From NCBI RefSeq assembly GCF_032098525.1, contig NZ_CP134890.1:2108001-2172000 (forward strand): a stretch of DNA of 64,000 nt, read 5' to 3'. Below the pieces are notes generated by a model. The model was not told the DNA's origin and made no database searches. It saw only the letters and a program-made list of their open reading frames with translations. This DNA comes from Flavobacterium sp. PMTSA4. Lineage in GTDB: Bacteria; Bacteroidota; Bacteroidia; Flavobacteriales; Flavobacteriaceae. A program made the position numbers and the translations under genes. Of this stretch, positions 16,325 through 26,241 are shown one piece after another (position 1 is the first letter of the stretch; each line of letters starts with the position of its first letter).

Positions 16325-17369
16325 ATTCTTCTAATGCATTCCAACCTCGAGCTTTTAATGGAATTTTGGTATTTGCGCGAGTAATCAAATGAATTCCTTC
16401 GCTCTCTTGAGTCATATGACCAATAACGGTCAAATTTGGATTAGCTTTTATTTTATCATAATCTTCTATTGCAATTGTAAATAACAATTCATAATCTTCA
16501 CCACCATTAATAGCTACTGTTGTAGAATCAATATTAAATTCTTCGCAAACGTTAATTAATTGAGGATCAACTGGTAGTTTTTCTTCAAATAAATTGCACC
16601 CAACTTTACTTTGTTTACAAATATGAATAATTTCAGAAGATAAACCATCCGAAATATCAATCATTGAAGTTGGTTTTACTTCTAGTTTTTCTAATAATTC
16701 ACGAATATCGGTTCTTGCTTCAGGTTTAAGTTGACGTTCAATTAAATAAGTATAATTATCTAAATCAGGCTGATTATTTGGATTCACTTGAAAAACTTGT
16801 TTTTCTCGTTCTAACACTTGCAAACCCATATAAGCCGAACCTAAATCGCCTGAAACTACTAATAAATCGGTTTGTTTTGCTCCATTTCTGTATACAATAT
16901 CACTTTCATTTGCTTCACCAACAGCAGTTATCGAAATAATCAATCCTTTTTGAGAAGAAGTTGTGTCACCACCAATAACGTCAATATTGTACGCTTTTGA
17001 AGCCAACGTAATGCCATCAAACAGTTCTTCTAATGCTTCTAACGGAAAACGATTAGAAACCGCAATAGAAACCGTTATTTGAGTTGGTTTAGCATTCATT
17101 GCTGCAATATCTGAAAGATTAACCACTACAGCTTTATATCCTAAATGTCTTAACGGCATGTAAGCCAAATCAAAATGGACACCTTCAATAAGCAAATCTG
17201 TAGAAATTACCACTTTTTTATCCTTAAAATCTAAAACGGCAGCATCATCGCCAATACTTTTAAGAGTTGATGGTTGTTTTACTTCAAAGTTTTTGGTCAA
17301 ATGGTCAATCAATCCAAATTCTCCTAATTGTGATAAGGAAGTTCTTTGTTGGTTTTTATCTTCTAGCAT
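16323..17369 (-). CDS. thiL: Thiamine-monophosphate kinase
   Basis: Phosphorylates thiamine monophosphate with ATP to give the cofactor thiamine diphosphate, in the cytoplasm. The 348-residue protein has the family features GEFGLIDHL near the N-terminus, SIGDDAAVLDF (metal and nucleotide binding), DIAAMNAKPTQITVS, GGDTTSS and DISDGLSSEI, then the C-terminal GGEDYELLFT. The first ATG gives the usual N-terminus. A -7 box lies 26 nt upstream. It stands alone between a two-component pair and an ABC exporter, with no other thiamine genes in the window. Confidence 0.96.
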   Translation of the reverse strand: MLEDKNQQRTSLSQLGEFGLIDHLTKNFEVKQPSTLKSIGDDAAVLDFKDKKVVISTDLLIEGVHFDLAYMPLRHLGYKAVVVNLSDIAAMNAKPTQITVSIAVSNRFPLEALEELFDGITLASKAYNIDVIGGDTTSSQKGLIISITAVGEANESDIVYRNGAKQTDLLVVSGDLGSAYMGLQVLEREKQVFQVNPNNQPDLDNYTYLIERQLKPEARTDIRELLEKLEVKPTSMIDISDGLSSEIIHICKQSKVGCNLFEEKLPVDPQLINVCEEFNIDSTTVAINGGEDYELLFTIAIEDYDKIKANPNLTVIGHMTQESEGIHLITRANTKIPLKARGWNALEE

Positions 17370-17395
17370 TTTATTAGTTTCAAAAAATTGTTTGG

Positions 17396-17403
17396 CAAAG
17401 TTA
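17396..17403 (-). promoter_or_regulatory. -7 promoter box of thiL
   Basis: TAACTTTG on the minus strand, matching TAnnTTTG, 26 nt before the thiL start. Confidence 0.55.
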
Positions 17404-17530
17404 CAAATTGAAGTATGTTTTTCTTTATTAATTGAAAGAATCGTTTTAAATTATAATAGAATGTTAAAATTTTACTTATTCTTGTGTAACAATATCTTAA
17501 AAATGACACCAATACTAAAACAATAATTTT

Positions 17531-18406
17531 ATGAAACTTCAAATAAGCAACTTGAGCAAAACCTATTCAAACGGTGTAAAAGCATTGGATAATTTAAATT
17601 TAGAAATTGGCGCTGGAATGTTTGGCCTTCTTGGTCCAAATGGTGCAGGAAAATCATCATTAATGCGAACTATTGCTACACTACAAAAACCTGATTCTGG
17701 TAATATTACTTTTGATGGAATCAATGTTTTAGATGACCAAATTGCTTTGCGAAAAGTTTTGGGTTATTTGCCTCAAGAATTTGGCGTTTATCCAAGTATG
17801 TCTGCCGAACAACTTTTGGACTATTTTGCTCGACTAAAAGGAATATCTTCTGCAAAAGATAGAAAAGCAATTATCAAAGAAGTGCTTGAAGTTACTAACT
17901 TATATGATGTTAGAACTAAAAACGTAAGCGGTTATTCTGGCGGAATGAAGCAACGCTTTGGAATTGCACAATTGCTTTTAAACAATCCTAAACTAATCAT
18001 TGTTGATGAACCAACAGCTGGTCTTGATCCTGCAGAACGTTCTCGATTTTTAAATGTTTTACGAGAAATCGGAACGAATCATACAGTAATTTTTTCAACG
18101 CATATTGTAGCCGATGTTAAAGAAATTTGTACCGAAGTTGCCGTTTTAAATGGTGGGAAAATATTGATGCACAATACACCAACTGAAGCTGTAAAAACAT
18201 TGGAAAATCAAATTTGGACAAAAATTATTACTCGTGAAGAATTAGAAAACTATGAAAAAGAATTTAATGTCATTTCTTCAAACTATAATCAAGACAACAC
18301 ATTGAACATTAGAGTTTTTAGTAATGAACAACCTAATGAAACATTTATAAAAACTGCTCCACAACTGGAAGATGTTTATTTTGTTGCATTAAAAAACGAC
18401 TTATAA
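17531..18406 (+). CDS. ABC transporter ATP-binding protein
   Basis: ATPase subunit of an ABC-2 type system. The 291-residue protein has Walker A GPNGAGKS (35-42), Q-loop in LPQEFGVYP, signature YSGGMKQR (from 135) and Walker B LIIVDEPTAGLDP (Asp159-Glu160), followed by the switch His in FSTHIV. The C-terminal 70 residues lack a recognised domain. The next gene, 1 nt downstream, is a permease fused to an M1 peptidase, so this ATPase most likely energises that membrane protein. The substrate is unknown. Confidence 0.95.
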   Translation: MKLQISNLSKTYSNGVKALDNLNLEIGAGMFGLLGPNGAGKSSLMRTIATLQKPDSGNITFDGINVLDDQIALRKVLGYLPQEFGVYPSMSAEQLLDYFARLKGISSAKDRKAIIKEVLEVTNLYDVRTKNVSGYSGGMKQRFGIAQLLLNNPKLIIVDEPTAGLDPAERSRFLNVLREIGTNHTVIFSTHIVADVKEICTEVAVLNGGKILMHNTPTEAVKTLENQIWTKIITREELENYEKEFNVISSNYNQDNTLNIRVFSNEQPNETFIKTAPQLEDVYFVALKNDL

Positions 18407-18407
18407 T

Positions 18408-21400
18408 ATGTTTGGAACCATTTTCACCTTCGAACTAAAAAGATGGTTTAAGAATCCAACATTATACATATATGCTGGGATTTTCTTTTTACTTTCTTTG
18501 TTTATCATGGCAAGTAGTTTGGGCTTTTTTGATACTTTTAAAACTACCACATCTTCTAAAGCAATTTCAAATTCGCCAATTGCTTTAAACTCGATAATAA
18601 ACGAGTTAACAGTTTTTATTTATTTTTTGTTGCCTTCAATAATTGGCTCTTCTGTTTATAGAGATTTTAAATACAATATGCATTCTATTTTATTTTCCTA
18701 TCCGTTTACCAAACGTGATTATCTTTTTGGGAAATTCTTCAGTTCGTTTTTAGTAGTTGTATTTATTACGCTTTTTATTGGTTTAGCTGCCTATTTAGCT
18801 TGTTTTCTGCCAGGAATTAACGAAGATTTACTTGGTCCGCATAAATTGATGGCTTATGTTGAAACTTATTTGATTTTTGTTATTCCAAATTTGTTGTTTT
18901 ATGGTGTAATTATTTTTTCAATTGTAACTATTACAAGAAATATTTCTGTAGGTTTTATTGCAGTAATTGTATTGCTTTTTATTCAAGGATTAATTGGAAG
19001 TTTCACTCAAAAAGCAGACGATAAATATTTAGTTTCACTTTTTGATCCATTTGGTTCTGATGCTTTGGATTATTACACCAAATACTGGACAATGTATGAA
19101 AAGAACAATTATTTGCTTCCATTTGAAGGTGCAATTGTTTATAACCGATTGATTTGGCTTGGTGTTTCTGTTTTACTTTTTGTATTGATTTATCGCTATT
19201 TTTCATTTACGCAAACTGCTTTAACTTTAGGAAAAAGTAAAAATGAAGAACGCGTTGTAAAAAATAATTTTGGTGGAATTACAAAAATAAATTTACCCGA
19301 AGTATCTTTCGATTATTCATTAAAACAGAATCTAAAAACTACTTGGAGTTTATCAAATATAGACTTCAAGTTTATTGTGAAAAACTGGGTTTTTATAAGC
19401 ATTATGGTTGTTGGTTTACTCTTTATAATACTAACAGCTTCTGTTGCAGGAGAAATTTTCGGGACTAATACTTATCCTGTTACTTGGCAAATGCTTTTAA
19501 TTCCAGGAAATACTTTCGGGCTTTTTATTAATATAGTAACTTTTCTTTTTGCAGGAATGCTGATTCATCGTGGTGCAACAACAAGAATGAACCATTTAAT
19601 CGATTCAACTCCAGTTCCAAATTGGGTTTTATTGACTTCAAAATTTATTGCTTTGGTAAAAATGCAGTTAGTTTTATTGATGGTAATAATGGTTGCAGGT
19701 GTTTTATATCAAACTTACTCTGGATTTTATGATTTTGAAATTGGCCATTATCTCAAAGAATTATTAGGATTAAAATTAATTCACTTTATGATTTGGGCGT
19801 TTTTGGCAATTTTAATTCAAACTCTTTTCAAAAACTTCATGTTAGGATTTTTTGTGTTGCTGATTTTATCTATTGGCCTAAATTTCCTTCCTGCAATTGG
19901 TGTTGAGCAAGATGTTTTTATTTATAACAGCGATTCAGGCTTTAATTATTCAGACATGAATGGATATGGACATGGTTTGAGTCTATATTTAATTTATAAA
20001 GCTTACTGGTTCTTACTTGGAATAACCTTTTTCTGTTTGGCTTTATTGTTTTGGACAAGAGGAATTGGTCAATCTGCAAAAGCACGTTTCAAAGACGCTT
20101 TCAAAAGAATTAATTCAAAAATTGTTATGCCATTAACAATATCTTTTATTGGTTTTATAGCACTTGGAAGTACCATTTACTATCAAAACAATGTAGTAAA
20201 CAAAACCAAATCGGGAAAAGAAATTGAAAAAGAAATGGTTGAATGGGAAAAGAAATATAAAAAATACGAACACAAACCTCAACCTAGAATTACCGACATT
20301 AAAGTTGATATGGATTTGTTTCCAAAAGAGCGAAACTTTGTTGCTAATGGAACATATACTTTAAAAAACAAAACTAATGTTACGATTGATACTATTTATA
20401 TTAATCATGGCGAGGAAACCGAAGTATCATTTAATGTAAAAACAAAATTAGTTTCAAAAGACACTGTTTTTAATTTTGACATTTATCGATTGGAAAAATC
20501 ATTAGCTACTGGAGATTCAATTCAGATGAAATTTAGAGTTAAAAACAAACCAAATAGCATTTTCAGAGATAATTCTCCTGTAGAATACAACGGAACATTT
20601 ATTAATAATTCTATGTTTCCAAGTATTGGTTATTCTGATCAAGGTGAATTGACCGATGATGATGTTCGAAAAAAATACGGTTTAAAACCACGCGACAGAA
20701 TGCCAAAACCAACAGATTCTATCGCACGTCAAAACACATATATAAGTAATGATGCCGATTGGGTAACTTTTGAAACAACCGTTAGTACTTCAGATGACCA
20801 AACTGCTATTGCTCCAGGTTATTTAACAAAAAAATGGACAAAAGACGGCAGAAATTATTTTCATTATAAAATGGATAGAAAAATGTTGAATTTCTATGCT
20901 TTTAATTCAGCAAAATATGAAGTTAAAAAGGACAAATGGAACGACATTAATATTGAAGTTTATTATCATAAAGGTCACGAGTATAATTTAGACCGAATGA
21001 TATCGGGTGTGAAAAAATCATTAGATTATTATACCAAAAACTTTAGTCCATACCAACATAAACAAGTTCGTATTATTGAGTTTCCAAGAACTAGCGGAAG
21101 TTTTGCCCAATCATTTGCCAACACCATTCCTTTTTCGGAAGCGATTGGATTTATTGCTGCTGTTGATGATGAAGATGAAAATGGTGTTGATTATCCTTTT
21201 TCTGTAACTTCTCATGAAGTTGCGCATCAATGGTTTGCTCATCAGGTTATTGGTGCAAATGTTCAAGGCGCAACATTACTTTCTGAAAGTTTATCAGAGT
21301 ATAGTTCGCTAAAAGTATTAGAGCATACCTATGGAAAAACACAAATGCGTAAATTTTTGAAAGATGCTTTGGATAGTTATTTACAAGGACGAACTTTTGA

Positions 21401-22055
21401 AAACAAAAAAGAACAACCGTTGATGTATAATGAAAATCAACAGTATATTCATTACAATAAAGGTTCTTTGGTTCTTTATGCTTTAAGCGATTATATTGGC
21501 GAAAAAAACATGAATGATGCAATTAAACAATACATTCAAAAAGTAGCATTTCAAGACGCACCTTATACTAATTCACTTGAATTTGTGGAAGAATTGGATG
21601 CTGCAACTCCAGACAGTTTGAAATATATTATCAACGATATGTTTGAAACTATAACTCTTTATGATAATAGAGTTGAAAAAGCAACTTCTAAAAAGCTTCC
21701 AAACGGAACATATGAAGTAAAAATTGTCTTTTTAGTTTCAAAATACAAAGCCGATGATAACGGAAAACGTTTGTATAAAGACAAAAACGGCAAAACCTTA
21801 ACTTTTAAAAAGAAAGACAGTAAATATACTATCGAGTCATTTCCTTTAGAAGATTATATTGAAATTGGTGTTTTCTCAGAGCAAACTGTAAAAGGAAAGA
21901 AGAAAGACAAAGAACTCTACTTGAAAAAAGTAAAAGTTGATAAAATCAACAATTCTATCACAGTTATTGTAAAAGAAAAACCTTTAGAAGTTGGTGTTGA
22001 TCCGTATAACAAATTGATAGACACACAATCGGATGATAATCGATTAAAAATTTAA
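18408..22055 (+). CDS. ABC-2 permease fused to an M1-family aminopeptidase
   Basis: Large inner-membrane protein of 1215 residues. The first half (about 1-600) is two blocks of ABC-2-like transmembrane helices, starting FELKRWFKNPTLYIYAG. The second half (about 630-1200) is a gluzincin M1 peptidase with HEVAH at 936-940 followed by WFAHQ and a third zinc ligand Glu960 in LLSESLSEY. The HEXXH-to-Glu spacing is 19 residues, one more than in classical M1 enzymes. Topology predicts that the peptidase faces the periplasm. It is coupled to the ATPase gene (1-nt gap). Such fusions are found in Bacteroidota; their substrate is not established as far as I know. Confidence 0.9.
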   Translation: MFGTIFTFELKRWFKNPTLYIYAGIFFLLSLFIMASSLGFFDTFKTTTSSKAISNSPIALNSIINELTVFIYFLLPSIIGSSVYRDFKYNMHSILFSYPFTKRDYLFGKFFSSFLVVVFITLFIGLAAYLACFLPGINEDLLGPHKLMAYVETYLIFVIPNLLFYGVIIFSIVTITRNISVGFIAVIVLLFIQGLIGSFTQKADDKYLVSLFDPFGSDALDYYTKYWTMYEKNNYLLPFEGAIVYNRLIWLGVSVLLFVLIYRYFSFTQTALTLGKSKNEERVVKNNFGGITKINLPEVSFDYSLKQNLKTTWSLSNIDFKFIVKNWVFISIMVVGLLFIILTASVAGEIFGTNTYPVTWQMLLIPGNTFGLFINIVTFLFAGMLIHRGATTRMNHLIDSTPVPNWVLLTSKFIALVKMQLVLLMVIMVAGVLYQTYSGFYDFEIGHYLKELLGLKLIHFMIWAFLAILIQTLFKNFMLGFFVLLILSIGLNFLPAIGVEQDVFIYNSDSGFNYSDMNGYGHGLSLYLIYKAYWFLLGITFFCLALLFWTRGIGQSAKARFKDAFKRINSKIVMPLTISFIGFIALGSTIYYQNNVVNKTKSGKEIEKEMVEWEKKYKKYEHKPQPRITDIKVDMDLFPKERNFVANGTYTLKNKTNVTIDTIYINHGEETEVSFNVKTKLVSKDTVFNFDIYRLEKSLATGDSIQMKFRVKNKPNSIFRDNSPVEYNGTFINNSMFPSIGYSDQGELTDDDVRKKYGLKPRDRMPKPTDSIARQNTYISNDADWVTFETTVSTSDDQTAIAPGYLTKKWTKDGRNYFHYKMDRKMLNFYAFNSAKYEVKKDKWNDINIEVYYHKGHEYNLDRMISGVKKSLDYYTKNFSPYQHKQVRIIEFPRTSGSFAQSFANTIPFSEAIGFIAAVDDEDENGVDYPFSVTSHEVAHQWFAHQVIGANVQGATLLSESLSEYSSLKVLEHTYGKTQMRKFLKDALDSYLQGRTFENKKEQPLMYNENQQYIHYNKGSLVLYALSDYIGEKNMNDAIKQYIQKVAFQDAPYTNSLEFVEELDAATPDSLKYIINDMFETITLYDNRVEKATSKKLPNGTYEVKIVFLVSKYKADDNGKRLYKDKNGKTLTFKKKDSKYTIESFPLEDYIEIGVFSEQTVKGKKKDKELYLKKVKVDKINNSITVIVKEKPLEVGVDPYNKLIDTQSDDNRLKI

Positions 22056-22070
22056 CCGAAACTAATAAAT

Positions 22071-22104
22071 AAAAACCCCGAAATTGAAAATTTCGGGGTT
22101 TTTT
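22071..22104. terminator. Bidirectional terminator between the permease-peptidase gene and lepA
   Basis: AACCCCGAAATT pairs perfectly with AATTTCGGGGTT around a 3-nt loop, with A-run on the left and T-run on the right, so it works for both convergent genes. Confidence 0.9.
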
Positions 22105-22108
22105 ATAC

Positions 22109-23905
22109 TTAATCATTTAATTTCAAAACAGCCATAAATGCTTCTTGTGGAATTTCAACATTTCCAACTTGACGCATTCTCTTTTTACCTTTTTTCTGTT
22201 TTTCAAGTAATTTACGTTTACGAGAAATATCTCCACCGTAACATTTAGCAGTAACGTCTTTACGTAACGCTTTTATAGTTTCACGAGCAATAATTTTTGC
22301 TCCAATTGCTGCTTGAATAGGAATATCAAATTGTTGTCTTGGTATCAATTCTCGCAGTTTTTCACACATTTTTTTACCAATGTTATAGGCATTATCTTCG
22401 TGAATTAAGGCAGAAAGTGCATCAACCGATTGTGCATTCAATAAAACGTCTAATTTTACTAATCTAGACTGACGCATTCCAATTGGGGAATAGTCAAAAG
22501 AAGCATAACCTTTAGAAACAGTTTTCAATCTATCGTAAAAATCGAAAACAATTTCAGCCAATGGCATATCAAAATTTAATTCAACTCTTTCGGTTGTTAA
22601 ATAGGTTTGATTGGTTATAATTCCACGTTTTTCAATACATAAACTCATTACATTACCCACAAAATCTGATTTGGTAATGATGGTTGCTTTGATATATGGT
22701 TCTTCAACTCTGTCCAATTTTGAAGGTTCTGGTAAATCAGATGGATTGTTAACTACAATTGCAGTATCGGGTTCTTTTTTGGTATAAGCCAAATAAGAAA
22801 CGTTTGGAACTGTTGTAATAACCGTCATGTCAAACTCACGTTCCAGTCGTTCTTGAATAATTTCAAGATGTAACATTCCTAAGAAACCACAACGGAATCC
22901 AAAACCTAATGCAGCAGAACTTTCTGCAGCAAAAACTAATGAAGCATCATTTAATTGTAGTTTTTCCATTGAAGCACGTAAATCTTCAAAATCTTCGGTA
23001 TCTACAGGATAAATTCCAGCGAAAACCATTGGTTTTACGTTTTCAAAACCAGTAATCATATTGGTTGTTGGTGTTTTGGCATCGGTAATAGTATCACCAA
23101 CTTTTACTTCTTTGGCTTCTTTAATTCCAGAAATCAAATAACCAACATCGCCAGTAGAAATTTTATCTTTTGGAACTTGGTTTAGTTTTAATGTTCCAAC
23201 TTCATCAGCAAAATATTCATTGCCCGTAGCCATGAACTTTATTTTTTGTCCTTTGCGGATTTCTCCATTTTTTACTCTAAAAATAACTTCAATTCCACGA
23301 AATGGATTATAATGTGAGTCAAAAATCAATGCTTGTAAAGGTTCATCAACACTTCCTTTTGGAGCTGGAACTTTTTCAATGATTGCTTCTAGAATTTTAT
23401 CAACACCAAAACCAGTTTTACCCGATGCATGAATAATATCTTCTAATTTACAACCTAACAAATCAATAATATCATCACTTACTTCTTCAGGATTTGCACT
23501 TGGTAAATCAACTTTATTTAAAACTGGAATAATTTCTAAATCATTTTCTAAAGCTAGATACAGATTGGAAATCGTTTGTGCTTGAATACTCTGAGCTGCG
23601 TCAACAATAAGCAAAGCACCTTCGCAAGCAGCGATAGAACGAGAAACTTCATATGAAAAATCTACGTGTCCTGGAGTATCGATTAAGTTTAAAATATATT
23701 TTTCGCCTTTATACATATATTCCATTTGAATCGCATGACTTTTTATGGTAATTCCACGTTCACGTTCCAAATCCATATTGTCTAAAAGCTGTGCTTTTTC
23801 TTCGCGTGCAGTCACGGTTTGTGTTGCGCCTAACAATCTGTCAGCCAACGTACTTTTCCCGTGGTCAATATGTGCAATGATGCAAAAATTTCTAATGTTT
23901 TTCAT
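22109..23905 (-). CDS. lepA: Elongation factor 4 (LepA), ribosome back-translocase GTPase
   Basis: Translational GTPase that acts on the ribosome. With the start at 23905 the protein is 598 residues, the usual LepA length; the longer frame from 23968 would add 21 residues that run through the promoter box. It shows the G1 motif AHIDHGKSTL, switch-region RGITIKS, G3 DTPGHVDF and G4 NKVDLPSA, plus the LepA-specific C-terminus ending with KKMCEKLRELIPRQQF and DVTAKCYGGDISRKRKLLEKQ. It is divergent from dusB, with -7 boxes for both in the 146-bp gap. Confidence 0.97.
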   Translation of the reverse strand: MKNIRNFCIIAHIDHGKSTLADRLLGATQTVTAREEKAQLLDNMDLERERGITIKSHAIQMEYMYKGEKYILNLIDTPGHVDFSYEVSRSIAACEGALLIVDAAQSIQAQTISNLYLALENDLEIIPVLNKVDLPSANPEEVSDDIIDLLGCKLEDIIHASGKTGFGVDKILEAIIEKVPAPKGSVDEPLQALIFDSHYNPFRGIEVIFRVKNGEIRKGQKIKFMATGNEYFADEVGTLKLNQVPKDKISTGDVGYLISGIKEAKEVKVGDTITDAKTPTTNMITGFENVKPMVFAGIYPVDTEDFEDLRASMEKLQLNDASLVFAAESSAALGFGFRCGFLGMLHLEIIQERLEREFDMTVITTVPNVSYLAYTKKEPDTAIVVNNPSDLPEPSKLDRVEEPYIKATIITKSDFVGNVMSLCIEKRGIITNQTYLTTERVELNFDMPLAEIVFDFYDRLKTVSKGYASFDYSPIGMRQSRLVKLDVLLNAQSVDALSALIHEDNAYNIGKKMCEKLRELIPRQQFDIPIQAAIGAKIIARETIKALRKDVTAKCYGGDISRKRKLLEKQKKGKKRMRQVGNVEIPQEAFMAVLKLND

Positions 23906-23954
23906 CTTCCTGAATCTCTCAATTTTACAGCAAAATAGCTTTGCGTTTAATCGG

Positions 23955-23962
23955 CAAATATA
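23955..23962 (-). promoter_or_regulatory. -7 promoter box of lepA
   Basis: TATATTTG on the minus strand, 49 nt before the chosen lepA ATG at 23905 and inside the longer alternative frame, which supports the shorter start. Confidence 0.55.
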
Positions 23963-24026
23963 AAGCAAAGTTTTGACTTATATACTTGAAACTTTACAGC
24001 TAAAACTTGAAACCAACAAAATTTAG

Positions 24027-24034
24027 TATTTTTG
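24027..24034 (+). promoter_or_regulatory. -7 promoter box of dusB
   Basis: TATTTTTG, 17 nt before the ATG at 24052. A longer frame opening at TTG 24007 would begin upstream of this box. Confidence 0.6.
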
Positions 24035-24051
24035 CAAAAAAATATCCATTT

Positions 24052-25044
24052 ATGCCTAAAATTGGCAACATAGAATTACCTGATTTTCCTTTACTTCTTG
24101 CTCCAATGGAAGACGTAAGCGATCCGCCATTTCGCAGATTGTGTAAACTTCATGGTGCTGATTTAATGTATTCAGAATTTATTTCTTCTGAAGGATTGAT
24201 TCGTGATGCTATGAAAAGTAAAATGAAGTTGGATATTTTTGATTACGAACGACCTGTAGGTATTCAAATCTTTGGCGGTGATGAAGAAGCAATGGAAATG
24301 TCTTCCAGAATTGTTGATGCGGTTCAACCTGATTTAGTAGATATTAATTTTGGTTGTCCTGTGAAAAAAGTAGTTTGTAAAGGTGCTGGCGCAGGTGTTT
24401 TGAAAGATGTTGATTTAATGGTTCGATTGACTAAAGCAGTAATTAAAGGAACCAATCTTCCAGTAACGGTAAAAACACGTTTAGGCTGGGATGAAAATTC
24501 TATTAATATTGATGAAGTTGCCGAACGACTGCAAGATATTGGTGTTCAAGCTTTGACTGTTCATGCAAGAACTCGTGCTCAAATGTATAAAGGTCATTCG
24601 GATTGGTCGCATATTGCCAGAGTAAAAAATAATCCGCGAATTACAATGCCTATTTTTGGAAATGGTGATATTGATTCACCTGAAAAAGCATTGGAATACA
24701 AAAATAAATTTGGCCTTGATGGCATGATGATTGGTCGTGCTGCCATTGGTTATCCTTGGATTTTTAATGAAATTAAACATTATTTCCAAACTGGAGAACA
24801 TTTGCCTCAACCAACAATGTCTGATAGAATTGAAGCAGCCCGAAATCATTTAACTTGGTCTATGGATTGGAAAGGCGAACGCGTTGGTATTGTAGAAATG
24901 CGACGTCATTACACCAATTATTTCAAAGGAATTCCAAATTTTAAAGAACACCGATTGAAATTGGTTACTTTAGAATCAGCTGAAGAATTATATAAAAGTT
25001 TGAACGAAATTCAACAAGTTTATTCTGGTTTTCAGTTTGTTTAA
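24052..25044 (+). CDS. dusB: tRNA-dihydrouridine synthase (DusB-type)
   Basis: Flavin-dependent enzyme that reduces uridines in the tRNA D-loop. The ATG at 24052 gives 330 residues, the usual length, beginning MPKIGNIELPDF; the TTG at 24007 is rejected because it precedes the promoter box. The TIM-barrel shows LLAPMEDVSDPPFRR, the catalytic Cys in INFGCPVKKV, phosphate and FMN contacts around VTVKTRLGWD and the GNGDI/IGRAAIGYPWIF segment. Its TAA overlaps the stop of the convergent permease gene within TTAA. Confidence 0.95.
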   Translation: MPKIGNIELPDFPLLLAPMEDVSDPPFRRLCKLHGADLMYSEFISSEGLIRDAMKSKMKLDIFDYERPVGIQIFGGDEEAMEMSSRIVDAVQPDLVDINFGCPVKKVVCKGAGAGVLKDVDLMVRLTKAVIKGTNLPVTVKTRLGWDENSINIDEVAERLQDIGVQALTVHARTRAQMYKGHSDWSHIARVKNNPRITMPIFGNGDIDSPEKALEYKNKFGLDGMMIGRAAIGYPWIFNEIKHYFQTGEHLPQPTMSDRIEAARNHLTWSMDWKGERVGIVEMRRHYTNYFKGIPNFKEHRLKLVTLESAEELYKSLNEIQQVYSGFQFV

Positions 25045-26240
25045 TCAAGCATTTTAGTATTAATTCTGCTGCTTGCAATCCAGCTAGAAAACACTCCTAA
25101 AGTTACAATTGTAACAAAAACAATTAAAACATTTTGAATAGAAAAAACAACTGGATATGCCAAAGTTGAAGTAATCATTACCAAATTATATTTTTGTTGA
25201 ATTACAACTATAATTATCCCTAAAATTAGCCCTATAATTCCTCCTATTACGCTTAACAAACTTCCTTGTAGTAGAAATATTTTTTTCAAATCTTTAACTT
25301 CAGCTCCTAAATTGAACAGCGTTTTTAAATTTCCTTTTTTGTCTAAAATCATCATAATTAATGCTCCAACTAAATTAAAAAGAGCAATTATGATCACTAA
25401 GGTAAATATTAGATAAACTGCAATATTTTCAGTATTCAACATTTTATAAAGAGTTGCATTTTGTTGCGCACGATTTTTAATAATTACTTTACCTTTAAAA
25501 ATAGAATTTACATTTTCAATTACTTTATCTTCATCTGCTAAAGAATCTATTTTTATCTCAATGGCTGAAAATTCATTGGGTTTGTATTCTAATAAATTTT
25601 GCGATAATTCTAAATCGCAAAAAACATATTTACTATCTAAATCTTCGCTAATTGCATAAATTCCAATCGGAATTAACTTGGTTTTATTAAAAGCTTCGGC
25701 TTCACTTTCAATAATTGCTTTTCCTTTTCGTGGCACGAATACTTCAAATGGATTATTAAAATCGAATAACCCTAAAGATAATTTTTCCGAAATTCCATAA
25801 CCAACAACAACTTCAGGTGTTTTCTCGGAAAGCCATTCACCATTAAAAAGATTTTTAGAAACTACATTGGTTTTGGTGAAATTAGAGTCAATTCCTTTCA
25901 AGTAAGTAACCATTTCTTTTCCTCTAAAATAAAACAAAACACGTTCTTCTGTTACTTTAGAATATATCGAAATGTCTTTAACTTTTTTTAGTTGATTTTC
26001 TTGTAAATCACTAATTAAAATTGTTTTCCCTTTGGCTGGAAATACTTTTAAATCAGGATCAAAATCATTTGAAAAAGATAAACTAAAAACTTTTAATCCT
26101 GAGAAAACTGAAAGCACCACAAAAAGTGCTATAGTTCCAACAATAATCCCAACGGATGCAATTCCGGTAATAATGTTGATAGCATTGTTATTGCTTTTAC
26201 TAAAAAGGTATCGTTTAGCTATGTAAAGCGGAAAATTCAA
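25041..26240 (-). CDS. ABC transporter permease, FtsX/LolC-E-like
   Basis: Inner-membrane protein of 399 residues with one N-terminal TM helix (IITGIASVGIIVGTIALFVVLSVFSGL), a large periplasmic domain, and three C-terminal TM helices forming an FtsX domain. This is the layout of LolC/LolE and related MacB-type permeases, so lipoprotein release is a reasonable guess, but no LolD-type ATPase lies beside it. The N-terminus LYIAKRYLFSKSNNNAINIIT fits the LolC/E group. It starts 1 nt after the rbfA stop, so both are cotranscribed from the rbfA promoter. Confidence 0.86.
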   Translation of the reverse strand: MNFPLYIAKRYLFSKSNNNAINIITGIASVGIIVGTIALFVVLSVFSGLKVFSLSFSNDFDPDLKVFPAKGKTILISDLQENQLKKVKDISIYSKVTEERVLFYFRGKEMVTYLKGIDSNFTKTNVVSKNLFNGEWLSEKTPEVVVGYGISEKLSLGLFDFNNPFEVFVPRKGKAIIESEAEAFNKTKLIPIGIYAISEDLDSKYVFCDLELSQNLLEYKPNEFSAIEIKIDSLADEDKVIENVNSIFKGKVIIKNRAQQNATLYKMLNTENIAVYLIFTLVIIIALFNLVGALIMMILDKKGNLKTLFNLGAEVKDLKKIFLLQGSLLSVIGGIIGLILGIIIVVIQQKYNLVMITSTLAYPVVFSIQNVLIVFVTIVTLGVFSSWIASSRINTKMLD

Positions 26241-26241
26241 A

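Noticed and set aside
17370..17530. TPP riboswitch for thiL
   Set aside because: No Thi-box sequence or hairpin arrangement was found in the 161-bp gap.
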